DNA of 56,132 bases from NCBI GenBank assembly GCA_024641705.1, contig JAHECO010000022.1:1-56132 (forward strand), in the 5' to 3' direction. How positions within the stretch are numbered: the stretch's first letter is position 1; every line of letters begins with the position of its first letter. Source of the DNA: Candidatus Kryptoniota bacterium. GTDB taxonomy: Bacteria; Bacteroidota; Ignavibacteria; Kryptoniales; JAKASW01. This document shows positions 18,247-29,171 of the stretch, piece by piece. The notes beneath the pieces were generated by a model. The model saw only the letters and a list, made by a program, of their open reading frames with translations. It did no database searches and was not told where the DNA came from. A program made the translations under genes and the position numbers.

Positions 18247-18353
18247 ACCGCGACGGACCGGAGTCACCTCCTCCCCTTACTGCGCCTGTGGAACTATTTG
18301 CGGTTTTTTAGCGTCTCATATTGTGATATGGTAATCGAGGCCTGCTGAACCCG

Positions 18354-18689
18354 GTGTCACAGAGAAGACGACGATACGTTGCGAGGGGGGTACTCCTCCT
18401 TTACGTGTTCATTTCCGCGACGTTCAGCTTCGCGCACAGAGACTACGTTCCCTGCGAATGCAAGCGAGTCATCACCTCTTCCGACACTGTCAGCCATAAC
18501 CTCGATCAGAATGGGAGCGACTTCGTATGCCCGGCTCATAATTTCGCCCAGTCCACAGCCGGCATCGATCCCTTCCAGAAGAATTTCTCCTCCCTTCGTT
18601 CAATCTCATTTATCAGGGTTACAGAATCCCCACGGTATCTGGCAAGGCCCCAGCTGAGTGCCTCGAGCCGGGCTCCTCCCGCGGCGTAA
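18354..18689 (+). CDS. Small exported Cys/His protein preceding a TonB receptor
   Basis: This 111-residue protein starts at a GTG and has an arginine-rich N-terminus followed by a hydrophobic signal (GVLLLYVFISATFSFA). The mature part carries HRDYVPCECKRV and FVCPAHNFAQST, three cysteines and two histidines that could bind metal, and ends in SSRAPPAA. Small secreted proteins with CPxCH-like motifs and an RAPP-type tail often precede metal-related TonB receptors in this phylum (from memory of the families). It precedes the receptor by 60 bases. Function is unproven; metal delivery is an inference. Confidence 0.6.
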   Translation: MSQRRRRYVARGVLLLYVFISATFSFAHRDYVPCECKRVITSSDTVSHNLDQNGSDFVCPAHNFAQSTAGIDPFQKNFSSLRSISFIRVTESPRYLARPQLSASSRAPPAA

Positions 18690-18749
18690 GCCGGCTTCTT
18701 CTTTTCCCACAATCCGAAATTCCAGAAGATCCTTCAAGGAGGAGTTATT

Positions 18750-21008
18750 ATGTTAATAAGTTTTATCATAAGCACAGTTGTATTCAGCATCATGGCGGGA
18801 ACGAGCATCGCACAGGCACCCCCCGCAGCGTCAGATAGGGCAACGCTTTATGGAAAAATCACTGAGAAGGCCGACGGGCACCCGCTTGCTTATGCGGAAG
18901 TCGCGGTGATGCGCGGAAGCGACGTGGTGACGGGTACCATCGCCGACGAACTCGGGAACTACCGGATAAAAAACATCTATCCGGGTCATTATACGATCGT
19001 GGCATATATAGTAGGCTTCAGGAAATCACAGACTGAGAGAGAGCTTGCAGGGGGCCAGAACGAGATGGACTTCGCACTCGAGGCTGCGGACATTTCACTC
19101 GAGGGAGTGACCGTGACCGCCGATTCGAAGAGCAACCAGGAGACTACTCAGAAACTGAGCATCGTCACGAACGCTCCGGTGTTCCAGACCAGCACATATC
19201 ACGGCTCGCCTACAAGCCTCCCATCGGCCATCATTCAGCAGAGCCTTCCCGGTGCTGTGCAGGCCCCCACGGGCGAAGTGCACATACGCGGTCAACATGC
19301 CGAGTATTCCTACAACGTCGACGGACTCCCGATCCCCGAAACACAAAGCGAGGGGATGACCGAACTCTTTGATCCGAGAGTCATCGACAGGATATCTTTT
19401 CTGGTGGGCGACCTTTCTGCCGAGTACTCGGATGCCCTGGCAATTATAGATGTGAGAACGAAGATCCCTGCCACGCCATTCAACGCGAGTGCGTCCGGCT
19501 ACATGGGGAGCTTCAATTCCTCGGGCCAATCACTGTCGCTTGCGAGCCATACCGGCAACTTCGCTTTCTTCCTCGCCGGTTCGAGAAAGGTGACGGACAG
19601 GCGGATCGACACTCCCCTCCCCGATGTCTTCCACGACCACGGTCAGGACCTCTTCGGCCTCGGCAAGATCCAGTATATACTCTCGCCGAACGACATAATC
19701 GCGCTCGATCTCGACCAGAGCAGCTCGAATTTCCAGATACCGTACGACTCGACGGGCGGGATCAGTCTCGACGACAACCAGAAAGGGACCGATGCATTTC
19801 AGAATCTCCTCTACCGCCACGCCTTCGGCAGCGATGGGAGTACAGGCGAGTTCTTCTTCGCTCTCACTCACAGGCAGGGGACACTCAATTACACACCAGG
19901 CGTGAACGACATCCCGTCATTCTATTTCGCAGGCGATACGACGAGCGCCTATAACATAAAGGAAGACAGGCGGTTCGATGTGTATGGGGCAAAGACCGAC
20001 ATCAGCATGCCTGAGGGTGAGGACGTCGCGGTAAAGGCGGGCGCCTCATATTACTACACAAAGGGGAACGAGAACTTCGCCGCGTTCAACGGTGCCATCC
20101 TGGGCCCTCAGTCCATTCAGGACCTGCAGGGATACGACCTCGGCGCGTACGCGCAAACCACTTATCAGCCGTTGCCCGTCTTCCAGGTGGATGCAGGGAT
20201 CAGGTATGACCAACATTACGCAAAGGGAATAGGGACGGAATCTCAGGTCTCGCCAAAACTGAAACTCACATACATTCCCGACCTTGCATCCACGGTGTAC
20301 GCATACTACGGGCGCCTGTTCGTACCGGTTTTTGTCGAACAGCTTCGTCAGATAACCGGAGGAAATGGAACGATTTCGCAACCAACTAGAGCTGTCCGCG
20401 GAAATTACTTCGAGGTCGGCATGACGGAATCATTCGGCAATTCCCTCTCCGCAAAACTGCTGGGGTACTACACCGAAGAGAATCCCGGCATGGACGACAA
20501 CACGATACCGGGTACGAATATTCAGACGGCAGTAAACATCCAGAAGATATTTGTCCGCGGTGCAGAACTTGGATTGGATTATCACCCGGAGGGACCTTTC
20601 ACCGGCTACTTCAACCTAGCGATCAGCCACGCACAGGGTGTCGGGACAACTGCAGGAGGGTTCCTTCCCGCACTTCCCCCGACCACCACATTCGATCTGG
20701 ATCACGACCAGCACATCACGTATTCACTCGGTCTGAACTATGACGAGAGCGGATACTTTGCCGGCTTGATCGGAAGCTACGGGAGCGGCCTGACAAACGG
20801 CGAAACGAACGGCCACGTCAACCCGCATCTCATATTCGACGGTTCTCTTGGGAAGACTTTCCGCCTCGGTTCATTAAGCGTGAAGCCGGAGCTCTTCGTC
20901 AATAACATCCTGGATCACCGGTATCTTTTGAAGGGTTCGTTTTTCAGCGGTGCATCGTGGGGGATGCCGAGAAGTTTCATGCTGAAAGTAGCGGTGAGCA
21001 TCGATTGA
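18750..21008 (+). CDS. TonB-dependent outer-membrane receptor
   Basis: The 752-residue protein has a signal peptide (about 1-22), an N-terminal carboxypeptidase-regulatory-like domain (TLYGKITEKADGHPLAYAEV to about 110), a plug with VHIRGQHAEYSYNVDGLPI (about 175-195), and a long beta-barrel ending in RSFMLKVAVSID. No SusC signature is present and the barrel is short, resembling siderophore or metal receptors more than SusC glycan porins. The start has an excellent AAGGAGG site. The substrate is unknown; the small Cys protein before it hints at a metal. Confidence 0.9.
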   Translation: MLISFIISTVVFSIMAGTSIAQAPPAASDRATLYGKITEKADGHPLAYAEVAVMRGSDVVTGTIADELGNYRIKNIYPGHYTIVAYIVGFRKSQTERELAGGQNEMDFALEAADISLEGVTVTADSKSNQETTQKLSIVTNAPVFQTSTYHGSPTSLPSAIIQQSLPGAVQAPTGEVHIRGQHAEYSYNVDGLPIPETQSEGMTELFDPRVIDRISFLVGDLSAEYSDALAIIDVRTKIPATPFNASASGYMGSFNSSGQSLSLASHTGNFAFFLAGSRKVTDRRIDTPLPDVFHDHGQDLFGLGKIQYILSPNDIIALDLDQSSSNFQIPYDSTGGISLDDNQKGTDAFQNLLYRHAFGSDGSTGEFFFALTHRQGTLNYTPGVNDIPSFYFAGDTTSAYNIKEDRRFDVYGAKTDISMPEGEDVAVKAGASYYYTKGNENFAAFNGAILGPQSIQDLQGYDLGAYAQTTYQPLPVFQVDAGIRYDQHYAKGIGTESQVSPKLKLTYIPDLASTVYAYYGRLFVPVFVEQLRQITGGNGTISQPTRAVRGNYFEVGMTESFGNSLSAKLLGYYTEENPGMDDNTIPGTNIQTAVNIQKIFVRGAELGLDYHPEGPFTGYFNLAISHAQGVGTTAGGFLPALPPTTTFDLDHDQHITYSLGLNYDESGYFAGLIGSYGSGLTNGETNGHVNPHLIFDGSLGKTFRLGSLSVKPELFVNNILDHRYLLKGSFFSGASWGMPRSFMLKVAVSID

Positions 21009-21089
21009 GCCCGCGCAGGGCTCCAGCGAGGGCCTTGCGGAGAGAATGTTTAGCCCCCGGCATTCCAGGACAGCGCCAGGCCTTTTGCT

Positions 21090-21521
21090 TTACTTGGAAA
21101 AGACTAGTTCCGTCAGGAGGACTTTCATGTTCTCACAATGCGTCACGCTCCTGTAGACGACACACGTCCTGCAGTCGGCCGTGAAGCAATCGAACTTCGT
21201 CCCGTTGAGCAGCCAACAAGGCGTGGAATCGTCGGTGTAAGCGGGACATTTCATGCGATCTTCCATCGGGCACTTGCGCATCTCCCAACAAGGGACGATC
21301 GCGACCATCCTTTTGATGGCTTCGAGTGTCATCCCCTTGTGCGTGATCATGTCCCGAATGCAGCCAAGCCAGAAAAGGTCGTCCTCCGAAAAGAGCCTGT
21401 GCTTGCCGATAGTCCGCACAGGGAGGACGACACCCGCCGCCTCGTATTTACGTACCGTGGAGACGGCAACCCCAAGTTTCTTTGCCACGTCTCCGATCTT
21501 CATCAGCTTACCTGTAGTCAT
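21090..21521 (-). CDS. MerR-family regulator with a Cys-rich C-terminal domain
   Basis: The 143-residue protein has an N-terminal MerR winged helix (MKIGDVAKKLGVAVSTVRKYE, about 7-75). Its C-terminus is not a usual MerR effector domain but a compact cysteine-rich module, CWEMRKC...KCPAY...PCWLL...FDCFTADCRTCVVY, with nine cysteines counting CVTHC-like SVTHCE. The paired Cys-Trp units suggest a zinc or Fe-S site that senses metal or redox state. It is convergent with the TonB receptor. A GGAGG site supports ATG 21521. Targets are unknown. Confidence 0.85.
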   Translation of the reverse strand: MTTGKLMKIGDVAKKLGVAVSTVRKYEAAGVVLPVRTIGKHRLFSEDDLFWLGCIRDMITHKGMTLEAIKRMVAIVPCWEMRKCPMEDRMKCPAYTDDSTPCWLLNGTKFDCFTADCRTCVVYRSVTHCENMKVLLTELVFSK

Positions 21522-21570
21522 ACAAGCCTCCAGCGCGACAAACCTTTAGTAGAACAAATCCTAAGCTCGA

Positions 21571-21683
21571 AATTCGAAATCCTGAACAATTCCGGAATAC
21601 AAAAACATAAATTGAAGATGCAGGCAATTCGTTTTTTGATATTTTTGATTTTGGACATTGTTTAGAGTTCAGGATTTAGAATT
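21571..21683. repeat. Palindromic intergenic repeat element
   Basis: Two 17-base arms, AATTCGAAATCCTGAAC (21571-21587) and its inverse GTTCAGGATTTAGAATT (21667-21683), differ at one base and flank about 80 AT-rich bases. It lies between the MerR gene and the CoA-transferase stop and is probably a non-coding miniature repeat. Confidence 0.55.
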
Positions 21684-21693
21684 CCCTTTGACG

Positions 21694-23007
21694 TCATATC
21701 CAGCATCGCTTCTTCGCAAAAGCGGTTAGTTCATCCCGAAATTTCAGATGAGAGATGCTTATCAGCAGTTTTACCCTTTCGCTGATCGCCTTGCCGTGCA
21801 GATTGACGACTCCGTACTCCGTGGCGACATAGTGGACATCTCCGCGGGATGTCGTCACACCGGAGCCCTCGGCAAGATGGGTAGCTATGCGCGACACGCT
21901 CCCCCCTCTCGCGGTCGATGGAAGCGCGAGGATCGGTTTTCCTCCCTCGGACCTTGCGGCGCCCCTAATGAAATCCACCTGCCCACCGAACCCGCTGTAG
22001 AAATTGTATCCTATCGAATCCGCGCACACCTGGCCGGTGAGGTCTATCTGGAGTGCGGAGTTTATCGCGATCATCTTTTTATTCTGGCTGATCACGAAAG
22101 GATCGTTGACGTATTGGGATGGGTGGAACTCGGCGATAGGGTTGTTGTGTATAAAATCGAACAGCTTCCTGCTCCCTAGCACGAAGCTTGCCACCATCTT
22201 GCCGGGGTGCAACGTCTTCTTCTCGTTCGTTATCACGCCGGTTTCGACAAGCTTTATCACGCCGTCCGAAAACATTTCCGAGTGAACCCCGAGGTCTTTC
22301 TTGCCTTCGAGGGACATCAGGACCGCGTCGGGAATCCTGCCGATGCCAAGTTGAAGCGTGGAGCCGTTCTCGATCAGCTCCGAAATGTTCTGACCTATCT
22401 TCCTGAATATCTGCAGCTCCTCTTCTGTCGTATCAGGCTCAACCTGGGGAAGCTCCATTATCGGCACGTCGATCTCGACAACCTTCTGTATCTTGCTTAT
22501 GTGGATGAAGCTGTCGCCCAGGGTCCGCGGCATATTGGGGTTAACTTGCGCGATTACGGTTCTGGCCACCTCCGTAGCCGCCTTCGTCGTCTCGATCCCG
22601 ACGCCGAAACTGCAGAACCCGTGCTCGTCGGGAGGCGACACGTGGATAAGCGCTACATCTATCTTCATCTCCCCCGATTTGAAGAGACCGGGGATATCCG
22701 AGAGAAACACCGGGACGAAATCGGCCTGTCCGTTGTTCACGGCTTCACGAGTGTTCTTGCCTATGAAGAGGGCGGTATGGTGAAAGTGCTTCGACATCCC
22801 CGGTTGGACGTAGGCCGCCTTCCCAAGGGAGAGGATGTGGAGGACTTCGCAGTTTTCGAGTTCGTCAGAGCGCCTGACCATTGCGTCCACAAGAACTTCG
22901 GGAACCGCGCAACCTGGGTGGATGTATATCCTGTCACCGGATTGGATGGCCTTCACCGCCTCGTCGGCGGAGACTACTTTGCTTCTGTAGGTCTCAGTCC
23001 AGGCCAT
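21694..23007 (-). CDS. Acetyl-CoA hydrolase/4-hydroxybutyrate CoA-transferase family
   Basis: This 437-residue family I CoA-transferase has the N-terminal MAWTETYRSKVVSADEAVKAI, IHPGCAVPEVLV, LQLGIGRIPDAV and GLGVHSEMFSDGV-like (DLGVHSEMFSDGV) with the catalytic Glu, and the C-terminal GGKPILALPSTA. It probably moves CoA between acetyl-CoA and a short acid such as propionate, succinate or 4-hydroxybutyrate; the exact acid is not readable. It starts 2 bases after the alanine dehydrogenase stop, so it belongs to the redox operon. The frame is open to 23076, inside the neighbour. Confidence 0.9.
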   Translation of the reverse strand: MAWTETYRSKVVSADEAVKAIQSGDRIYIHPGCAVPEVLVDAMVRRSDELENCEVLHILSLGKAAYVQPGMSKHFHHTALFIGKNTREAVNNGQADFVPVFLSDIPGLFKSGEMKIDVALIHVSPPDEHGFCSFGVGIETTKAATEVARTVIAQVNPNMPRTLGDSFIHISKIQKVVEIDVPIMELPQVEPDTTEEELQIFRKIGQNISELIENGSTLQLGIGRIPDAVLMSLEGKKDLGVHSEMFSDGVIKLVETGVITNEKKTLHPGKMVASFVLGSRKLFDFIHNNPIAEFHPSQYVNDPFVISQNKKMIAINSALQIDLTGQVCADSIGYNFYSGFGGQVDFIRGAARSEGGKPILALPSTARGGSVSRIATHLAEGSGVTTSRGDVHYVATEYGVVNLHGKAISERVKLLISISHLKFRDELTAFAKKRCWI

Positions 23008-23009
23008 CT

Positions 23010-24125
23010 TTACAGAAGCCTTTCTATCGGCGTGAACTCCTTGCCGAAGATAGTCTTCGCCATCTCCTGCGTGCAATGACCGTCGTAGCTGCAGACTCCT
23101 TTGGCGAGCCCTTTGTCCTCTTTGAACGCCCGGGGAGCACCCTTTCCGGCTACCTCGGTTACAAACGGGAGAATCGTGTTCGTGAGGGCATACGTAGCGG
23201 TCCTTGCCACGGTAGCGGTTATGTTCGGGACGCAGTAATGAATCACGTCGTGGTACACGAACGACGGGTTCTTGAGCGTCGTCGGGCGGCTCGTTTCAAC
23301 ACACCCTCCCTGGTCGATCGAAATATCTATTATCACCGCCCCGGGCTTCATGGACCTGACCATCTCCTCGGTCACCACATGCGGTGCGCGTTCCCCCCTA
23401 ATGAACACCGCGCCTATCAGGACGTCGGCATATGCCGTGCTCTTCCTGATATTCACCGGTGTTGCAAGTGCCGTCGTGACGCGTTTGAGGAGAAGCCTGT
23501 CGATGTTTCTAAGACGGCGCAGGTCGTTATCGAGTACGATCACCTGCGCGCCGAGCCCGGCCGCAGTTCGGGCAGCCTCGGTGCCGACGACGCCTGCTCC
23601 AATGACCACCACCGCCGCGGGAGCAACGCCGGCAATCCCGCTGAGGATGATTCCCCGGCCATGATCACCGGTCTCAAGATGCTGTGCAGCTATGAATATC
23701 GAAATCTGACCGGCGATTTCACTCATCGAATGAATTACCGGACGGTCGCCATCCTCAGTCTCGACAAGCTCATACCCTACCGTCGATATCTTCCTGCGCG
23801 TGATTTCCTCTACGAACTGTCGCCTCGCCACCGGAAGGTTCAGGAAGCTGAACGAAGTCTGTCCCGCCTCCATCATCCCAATCTCCTCGGCTGTCGGCGG
23901 TTCGACCGCGCATATCAGCTCACACCGCCGGTAGACCTCCTCTTTTGAGTATACTACGGTCGCGCCTGCGTTCCTGTACGACTCGTCGGAGAACCGCGTC
24001 GCCCACCCGGCTTGCGATTCGACGAAGAGCGAGTGTCCCAGATTGACCAGGGTCGCCACCGCCGAAGGGGTCAGCGAGACCCTGTTCTCATTCTTCAGGG
24101 ATTCATTCGGGATACCGATGTTCAT
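23010..24125 (-). CDS. ald: Alanine dehydrogenase
   Basis: Ald interconverts alanine and pyruvate plus ammonia with NAD(H). The 371-residue protein begins MNIGIPNESLKNENRVSLTP with the conserved substrate residues, has the catalytic His in FIAAQHLE, the NAD fold VVVIGAGVVGTEAARTAAGLGA in adjoining parts, and the DISIDQGGCVETSRPTT signature. The Ald/transhydrogenase alpha family is related, but this length and signature favour Ald. It is fourth in the ferredoxin-nfn operon. Confidence 0.93.
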   Translation of the reverse strand: MNIGIPNESLKNENRVSLTPSAVATLVNLGHSLFVESQAGWATRFSDESYRNAGATVVYSKEEVYRRCELICAVEPPTAEEIGMMEAGQTSFSFLNLPVARRQFVEEITRRKISTVGYELVETEDGDRPVIHSMSEIAGQISIFIAAQHLETGDHGRGIILSGIAGVAPAAVVVIGAGVVGTEAARTAAGLGAQVIVLDNDLRRLRNIDRLLLKRVTTALATPVNIRKSTAYADVLIGAVFIRGERAPHVVTEEMVRSMKPGAVIIDISIDQGGCVETSRPTTLKNPSFVYHDVIHYCVPNITATVARTATYALTNTILPFVTEVAGKGAPRAFKEDKGLAKGVCSYDGHCTQEMAKTIFGKEFTPIERLL

Positions 24126-24141
24126 TTCGCCACCTCAAAAA

Positions 24142-24168
24142 TCAAACCTGTCCTGAAACCAGTTCAGG
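24142..24168 (+). repeat. Dispersed 27-base repeat with TCCTGAA palindrome, copy 1
   Basis: The 27 bases starting TCAAACCTGTCCTGAAAC match the minus strand at 34911-34937 with a single mismatch. The core TCCTGAA/TTCAGGA is an inverted repeat. A second hairpin, CCTGTCCTGACGACAGG, follows at 24170-24186. Confidence 0.75.
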
Positions 24169-24208
24169 ACCTGTCCTGACGACAGGTCAGGAATTCAAAT
24201 GTCAAAAG

Positions 24209-25663
24209 CTAAGCCTCTTTGCTGAGCTCTTTGACCTTCGCTTTTTCACCTTTGACTTTCAGATACTCATGTATCGCCGCGGCCGAATGCTGACCGTCTT
24301 CCATGGCCAGGATGACAGTCGCTCCGCCGCGTGACAGATCGCCGCCTGCAAAGACGCCTTCGCGGCTCGTCTGACAGTTTTCGTCTACGACTACCGTCCC
24401 GCGCTTCGACATGTTAAGCCCAGGCGTCGTAGCCTGAAGTATCGGGTTGGGACGCTGGCCGATCGCGAGGATAACCGTGTCGACATCCATGATATAGTTC
24501 GAGTCGGGTATGACGACCGGTTTCCTTCTTCCCGATTCGTCGGGGTCGCCGAGCTTCATCTTGACGCACTCCATCGCCTTCACCCACTTGTTCTCGCCTG
24601 CAATGATGCGGATGGGGTTGGTGAGGACGTGGAACTCGACGCCTTCTTCTTCCGCGTGAAGGACTTCCTCTTCACGCGCGGGCATCTCTTCCCTGCCGCG
24701 CCTGTACACGAGATATGCCTTCTCGGTCCCGAGGCGGTTTGCAGTGCGGACCGCATCCATCGCCGTATTGCCGCCGCCTATCACGGCTATTCTCCTCCCG
24801 ATCTTGACTGGAGTGTCGAATTCCGGGAACTTGTACCCGCTCATGAAATTGACGCGTGTCAGAAATTCACTTGCCGAGAAGACGCCCGGGAAATTCTCGC
24901 CGGGGATACCGAGGAAGTTCGGCGTCCCGGCACCAGTTCCGAGAAATACCGCATCGAAGCCCATATTATCGAGAAGCTCATCGACCGTCGCCGTTCGACC
25001 GATTACGAAATTAGTTATGATTTCGACGCCGAGATGCTTCACATTCTCGATTTCAGCGTCAAGTATCGCCTTAGGGAGCCTGAATTCCGGAATGCCGTAT
25101 CTCAGCACGCCGCCGGCGGCATGCAGTGCCTCGAACATCGTAACGTTGTAACCGAGCTTCGCCAGTTCTGCCGCGCACGTCAGTCCGGCCGGGCCGGTCC
25201 CGACAATTGCCACCTTCTCTTTTCTCTTCTGCTCGACGGCGAAGCCGTTGAAAGCGCTGTGCAGTCTTTCGAAGTCCGCCACGAAACGCTCGAGCTTGCC
25301 TATGGCCACCGGCTGATGCTTTTTACCGATCGGACAGACGGCCTCGCATTGTGTTTCCTGCGGGCAGACCCTGCCGGTAATTGCGGGGAGGTAATTCTTC
25401 TCCTTGATTTTCTTCGCCGCACCGAGATAATCCTTCTCGACAATGAGCTTGATGAAGCCCGGTATGTCGATTCCAACGGGACAGCCATCTACACACAGCG
25501 GCTCCTTGCAATCGATGCACCGGAGCATCTCCTGTGAAACGAGGCTCTCGTCGAAGCCGAAAGAGACTTCTTCGAAGTTGTGCCTGCGGACTTCCGCGTC
25601 CTGTTCGATCGGGTGCTGTCTCGGTATCTTCAGTCGTTCGGAGGGTTTCAGGTTATTAGGCAT
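24209..25663 (-). CDS. nfnB: NfnB/SudA-type flavin subunit (glutamate synthase small-chain-like)
   Basis: This 484-residue Fe-S flavoprotein pairs with NfnA. It has two N-terminal cysteine clusters (MLRCIDCKEPLCVDGCPV and GRVCPQETQCEAVC), an FAD-binding IVGTGPAGLTCAAELAKLG, a second nucleotide fold AVIGGGNTAMDAVRTANR and the C-terminal FAD motif GVFAGGDLSRGGATVI. The overlap with the nfnA-type gene indicates NfnAB, which bifurcates electrons from NADPH to NAD+ and ferredoxin, rather than true glutamate synthase. Its last 17 codons run into a repeat tract (KVKGEKAKVKELS). ATG 25663 overlaps nfnA by 8 bases. Confidence 0.9.
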   Translation of the reverse strand: MPNNLKPSERLKIPRQHPIEQDAEVRRHNFEEVSFGFDESLVSQEMLRCIDCKEPLCVDGCPVGIDIPGFIKLIVEKDYLGAAKKIKEKNYLPAITGRVCPQETQCEAVCPIGKKHQPVAIGKLERFVADFERLHSAFNGFAVEQKRKEKVAIVGTGPAGLTCAAELAKLGYNVTMFEALHAAGGVLRYGIPEFRLPKAILDAEIENVKHLGVEIITNFVIGRTATVDELLDNMGFDAVFLGTGAGTPNFLGIPGENFPGVFSASEFLTRVNFMSGYKFPEFDTPVKIGRRIAVIGGGNTAMDAVRTANRLGTEKAYLVYRRGREEMPAREEEVLHAEEEGVEFHVLTNPIRIIAGENKWVKAMECVKMKLGDPDESGRRKPVVIPDSNYIMDVDTVILAIGQRPNPILQATTPGLNMSKRGTVVVDENCQTSREGVFAGGDLSRGGATVILAMEDGQHSAAAIHEYLKVKGEKAKVKELSKEA

Positions 25664-26528
25664 TGGCCACCTCCTTCTTGCCCGCCTTGCACTCATGTCC
25701 GGCCAACTCCTTGTTGAATCGCTCAAGGGAGACTTTTTCGAGATCCATATACGATCTGTTTCTCGTCATCAGCTCCTCGAAATCAACGTCGTGCCCGTCG
25801 AACTCCGGACCGTCGACGCACGCAAACTTTGTCTCGCCGCCGATAGATACCCGGCATGCGCCGCACATTCCCGTTCCATCCATCATGATCGGGTTAAGGC
25901 TTACAAATGTTTTGAGACCGACAGGTTTGGTGAACTCGGACACTGCCTTCATCATGATGATCGGGCCGATGGCATATACCGCCTTCACGGTTGTGTCCTT
26001 CTTCAGGTATTGGCCCAGTGCATGGGTCACCAGCCCCTTCATCCCGTACGAACCATCGTCGGTCGTAATCATGAACTCGTCCGAGATCTTTTTCAGCTCA
26101 TCCTCGAGGATGACCAGCTCTTTGGTCCTCGCACCGACGATCGTGACGAGTTTGTTCCCCGCGTTCTTCAGGGCAGTGGCGATCGGGTATACTTCCGCCG
26201 TGCCCACACCGCCTCCGATGCAGACCACGGTGCCGTAGTTGTGAATAGGGGTAGGATTGCCGAGCGGCCCCGCGACGTCGAGGAGCGAATCGCCGGCCTT
26301 CTGCAGGCTGAGAAGTTTTGTCGTCTTCCCTATCGTCTGGACAATTATCGTGATCGTGCCCTCTGCGGGATCCGAATCTACTATCGTCAGCGGGATCCTT
26401 TCACCGTGATCGTTCACCCGGAGGATGACGAAGTTGCCGGCCTTATGCTTCTTGGCAACGAAGGGGGCGCGTATTACAAATTTCGTTATGGACTGAGCAA
26501 GTGTATCCTTGCTTAGAATCTCGAACAT
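25656..26528 (-). CDS. nfnA: NfnA/SudB-type ferredoxin-NADP reductase subunit
   Basis: This 290-residue FNR-like protein has an FAD-binding barrel (RVNDHGERIPLTIVD), an NAD domain (VVCIGGGVGTAEVYPIATAL), and a C-terminal [2Fe-2S] site (GMCGACRVSIGGETKFACVDGPEFDGHDVDF, in consecutive parts). These features and the downstream nfnB partner define the electron-bifurcating NADH-dependent ferredoxin:NADP+ oxidoreductase. DHOD electron-transfer subunits are related, but no pyrD is near. It begins 15 bases after the ferredoxin stop. Confidence 0.92.
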   Translation of the reverse strand: MFEILSKDTLAQSITKFVIRAPFVAKKHKAGNFVILRVNDHGERIPLTIVDSDPAEGTITIIVQTIGKTTKLLSLQKAGDSLLDVAGPLGNPTPIHNYGTVVCIGGGVGTAEVYPIATALKNAGNKLVTIVGARTKELVILEDELKKISDEFMITTDDGSYGMKGLVTHALGQYLKKDTTVKAVYAIGPIIMMKAVSEFTKPVGLKTFVSLNPIMMDGTGMCGACRVSIGGETKFACVDGPEFDGHDVDFEELMTRNRSYMDLEKVSLERFNKELAGHECKAGKKEVANA

Positions 26529-26543
26529 TAGAAAGTCCTTTCA

Positions 26544-26780
26544 TCAACTGGTTTTGGCAGTCTCACGGATCGCATCGACAGTACACACAGCCGCGGCGTC
26601 TCTCAAGAGAAGAACCTCCGGCTCGTTCGCCGGTTGGCGGGTCAGAAAGTAGGAGTAGGCATATTCCACGCAGTCAAAGAAATCGGGGGCGATGTTCTTG
26701 CATAATCCGCATCCGTTACAATCCTCCGTGACGTAAAACTCGACGAAGGCTTCGTCTTTCCTGGTCGATACTTGCGGCAT
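26544..26780 (-). CDS. Small ferredoxin, single [4Fe-4S]/[3Fe-4S] cluster
   Basis: This 78-residue protein has C21-x2-C24-x2-C27 (EDCNGCGLCKNIAPDFF) and C66, with a fifth cysteine C37. It resembles monocluster ferredoxins. It heads the redox operon and is the obvious low-potential partner of NfnAB. The AAGGAGG site ten bases before ATG 26780 rejects the longer frame that begins at 26978. Confidence 0.9.
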   Translation of the reverse strand: MPQVSTRKDEAFVEFYVTEDCNGCGLCKNIAPDFFDCVEYAYSYFLTRQPANEPEVLLLRDAAAVCTVDAIRETAKTS

Positions 26781-27060
26781 GGCTAATTTCCTCCTTGAGC
26801 GAGGCTTGTGATCGGACGGCTTCGTGAAGCACGCCCTGGTTCTCAGACTTCGACCGTGACTTTCACAGTATTCTGAGGGCGCTTTTGGCAGCCCACGCGG
26901 CAAGTAAGGGCAACGTCCGTGCCACGAAAACCGCCCAGAATCTATCATTCTCAAGTGTAGTTTCACCGAGCAGGTCATTTTTCCGCAGAATTGGTGGCAT
27001 GATGCCGTAGGGTTCTATTAACTGCACCCAGGTGGGGGTTAGCCGAAGAGGTGAGATTTC

Positions 27061-27087
27061 TTAGCACTCCCATGCGTGGAGTGCTTG
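27061..27087. promoter_or_regulatory. CIRCE operator 1 (HrcA site)
   Basis: TTAGCACTC, 9 bases, GAGTGCTTG: CIRCE with two mismatches in the right arm. It lies 107 bases before groES. HrcA itself is not in the window. Confidence 0.85.
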
Positions 27088-27113
27088 ATTTTTCCCCTCC
27101 GGGTTAATAAATT
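27085..27113 (+). promoter_or_regulatory. Candidate groESL promoter
   Basis: TTGATT (27085-27090), 17 bases, TAAATT (27108-27113). The -10 touches the second CIRCE, so HrcA binding would block it. The -35 overlaps the first CIRCE. Confidence 0.4.
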
Positions 27114-27138
27114 AGCACTCGCTTAAACAAAGTGCTAA
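27112..27138. promoter_or_regulatory. CIRCE operator 2 (HrcA site)
   Basis: TTAGCACTC, 9 bases, AAGTGCTAA: one mismatch from the CIRCE consensus. It is 51 bases downstream of the first copy. Confidence 0.92.
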
Positions 27139-27193
27139 TCGGCAACAACCTTACAGAACTCGCTCAAAAAGCATAAAAAGGAGGACTTGCAAA

Positions 27194-29124
<1,931 letters not shown>

Positions 29125-29171
29125 TCGGATATCTCCCGCTTGCAAAGCGGGAAACACCTGCTACTTCCCAG

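Noticed and set aside
18247-18310. Terminator after the CGL gene
   Set aside because: ACCGC and GCGGTTTTTT could pair but with a loop of about 46 bases; too weak to call.
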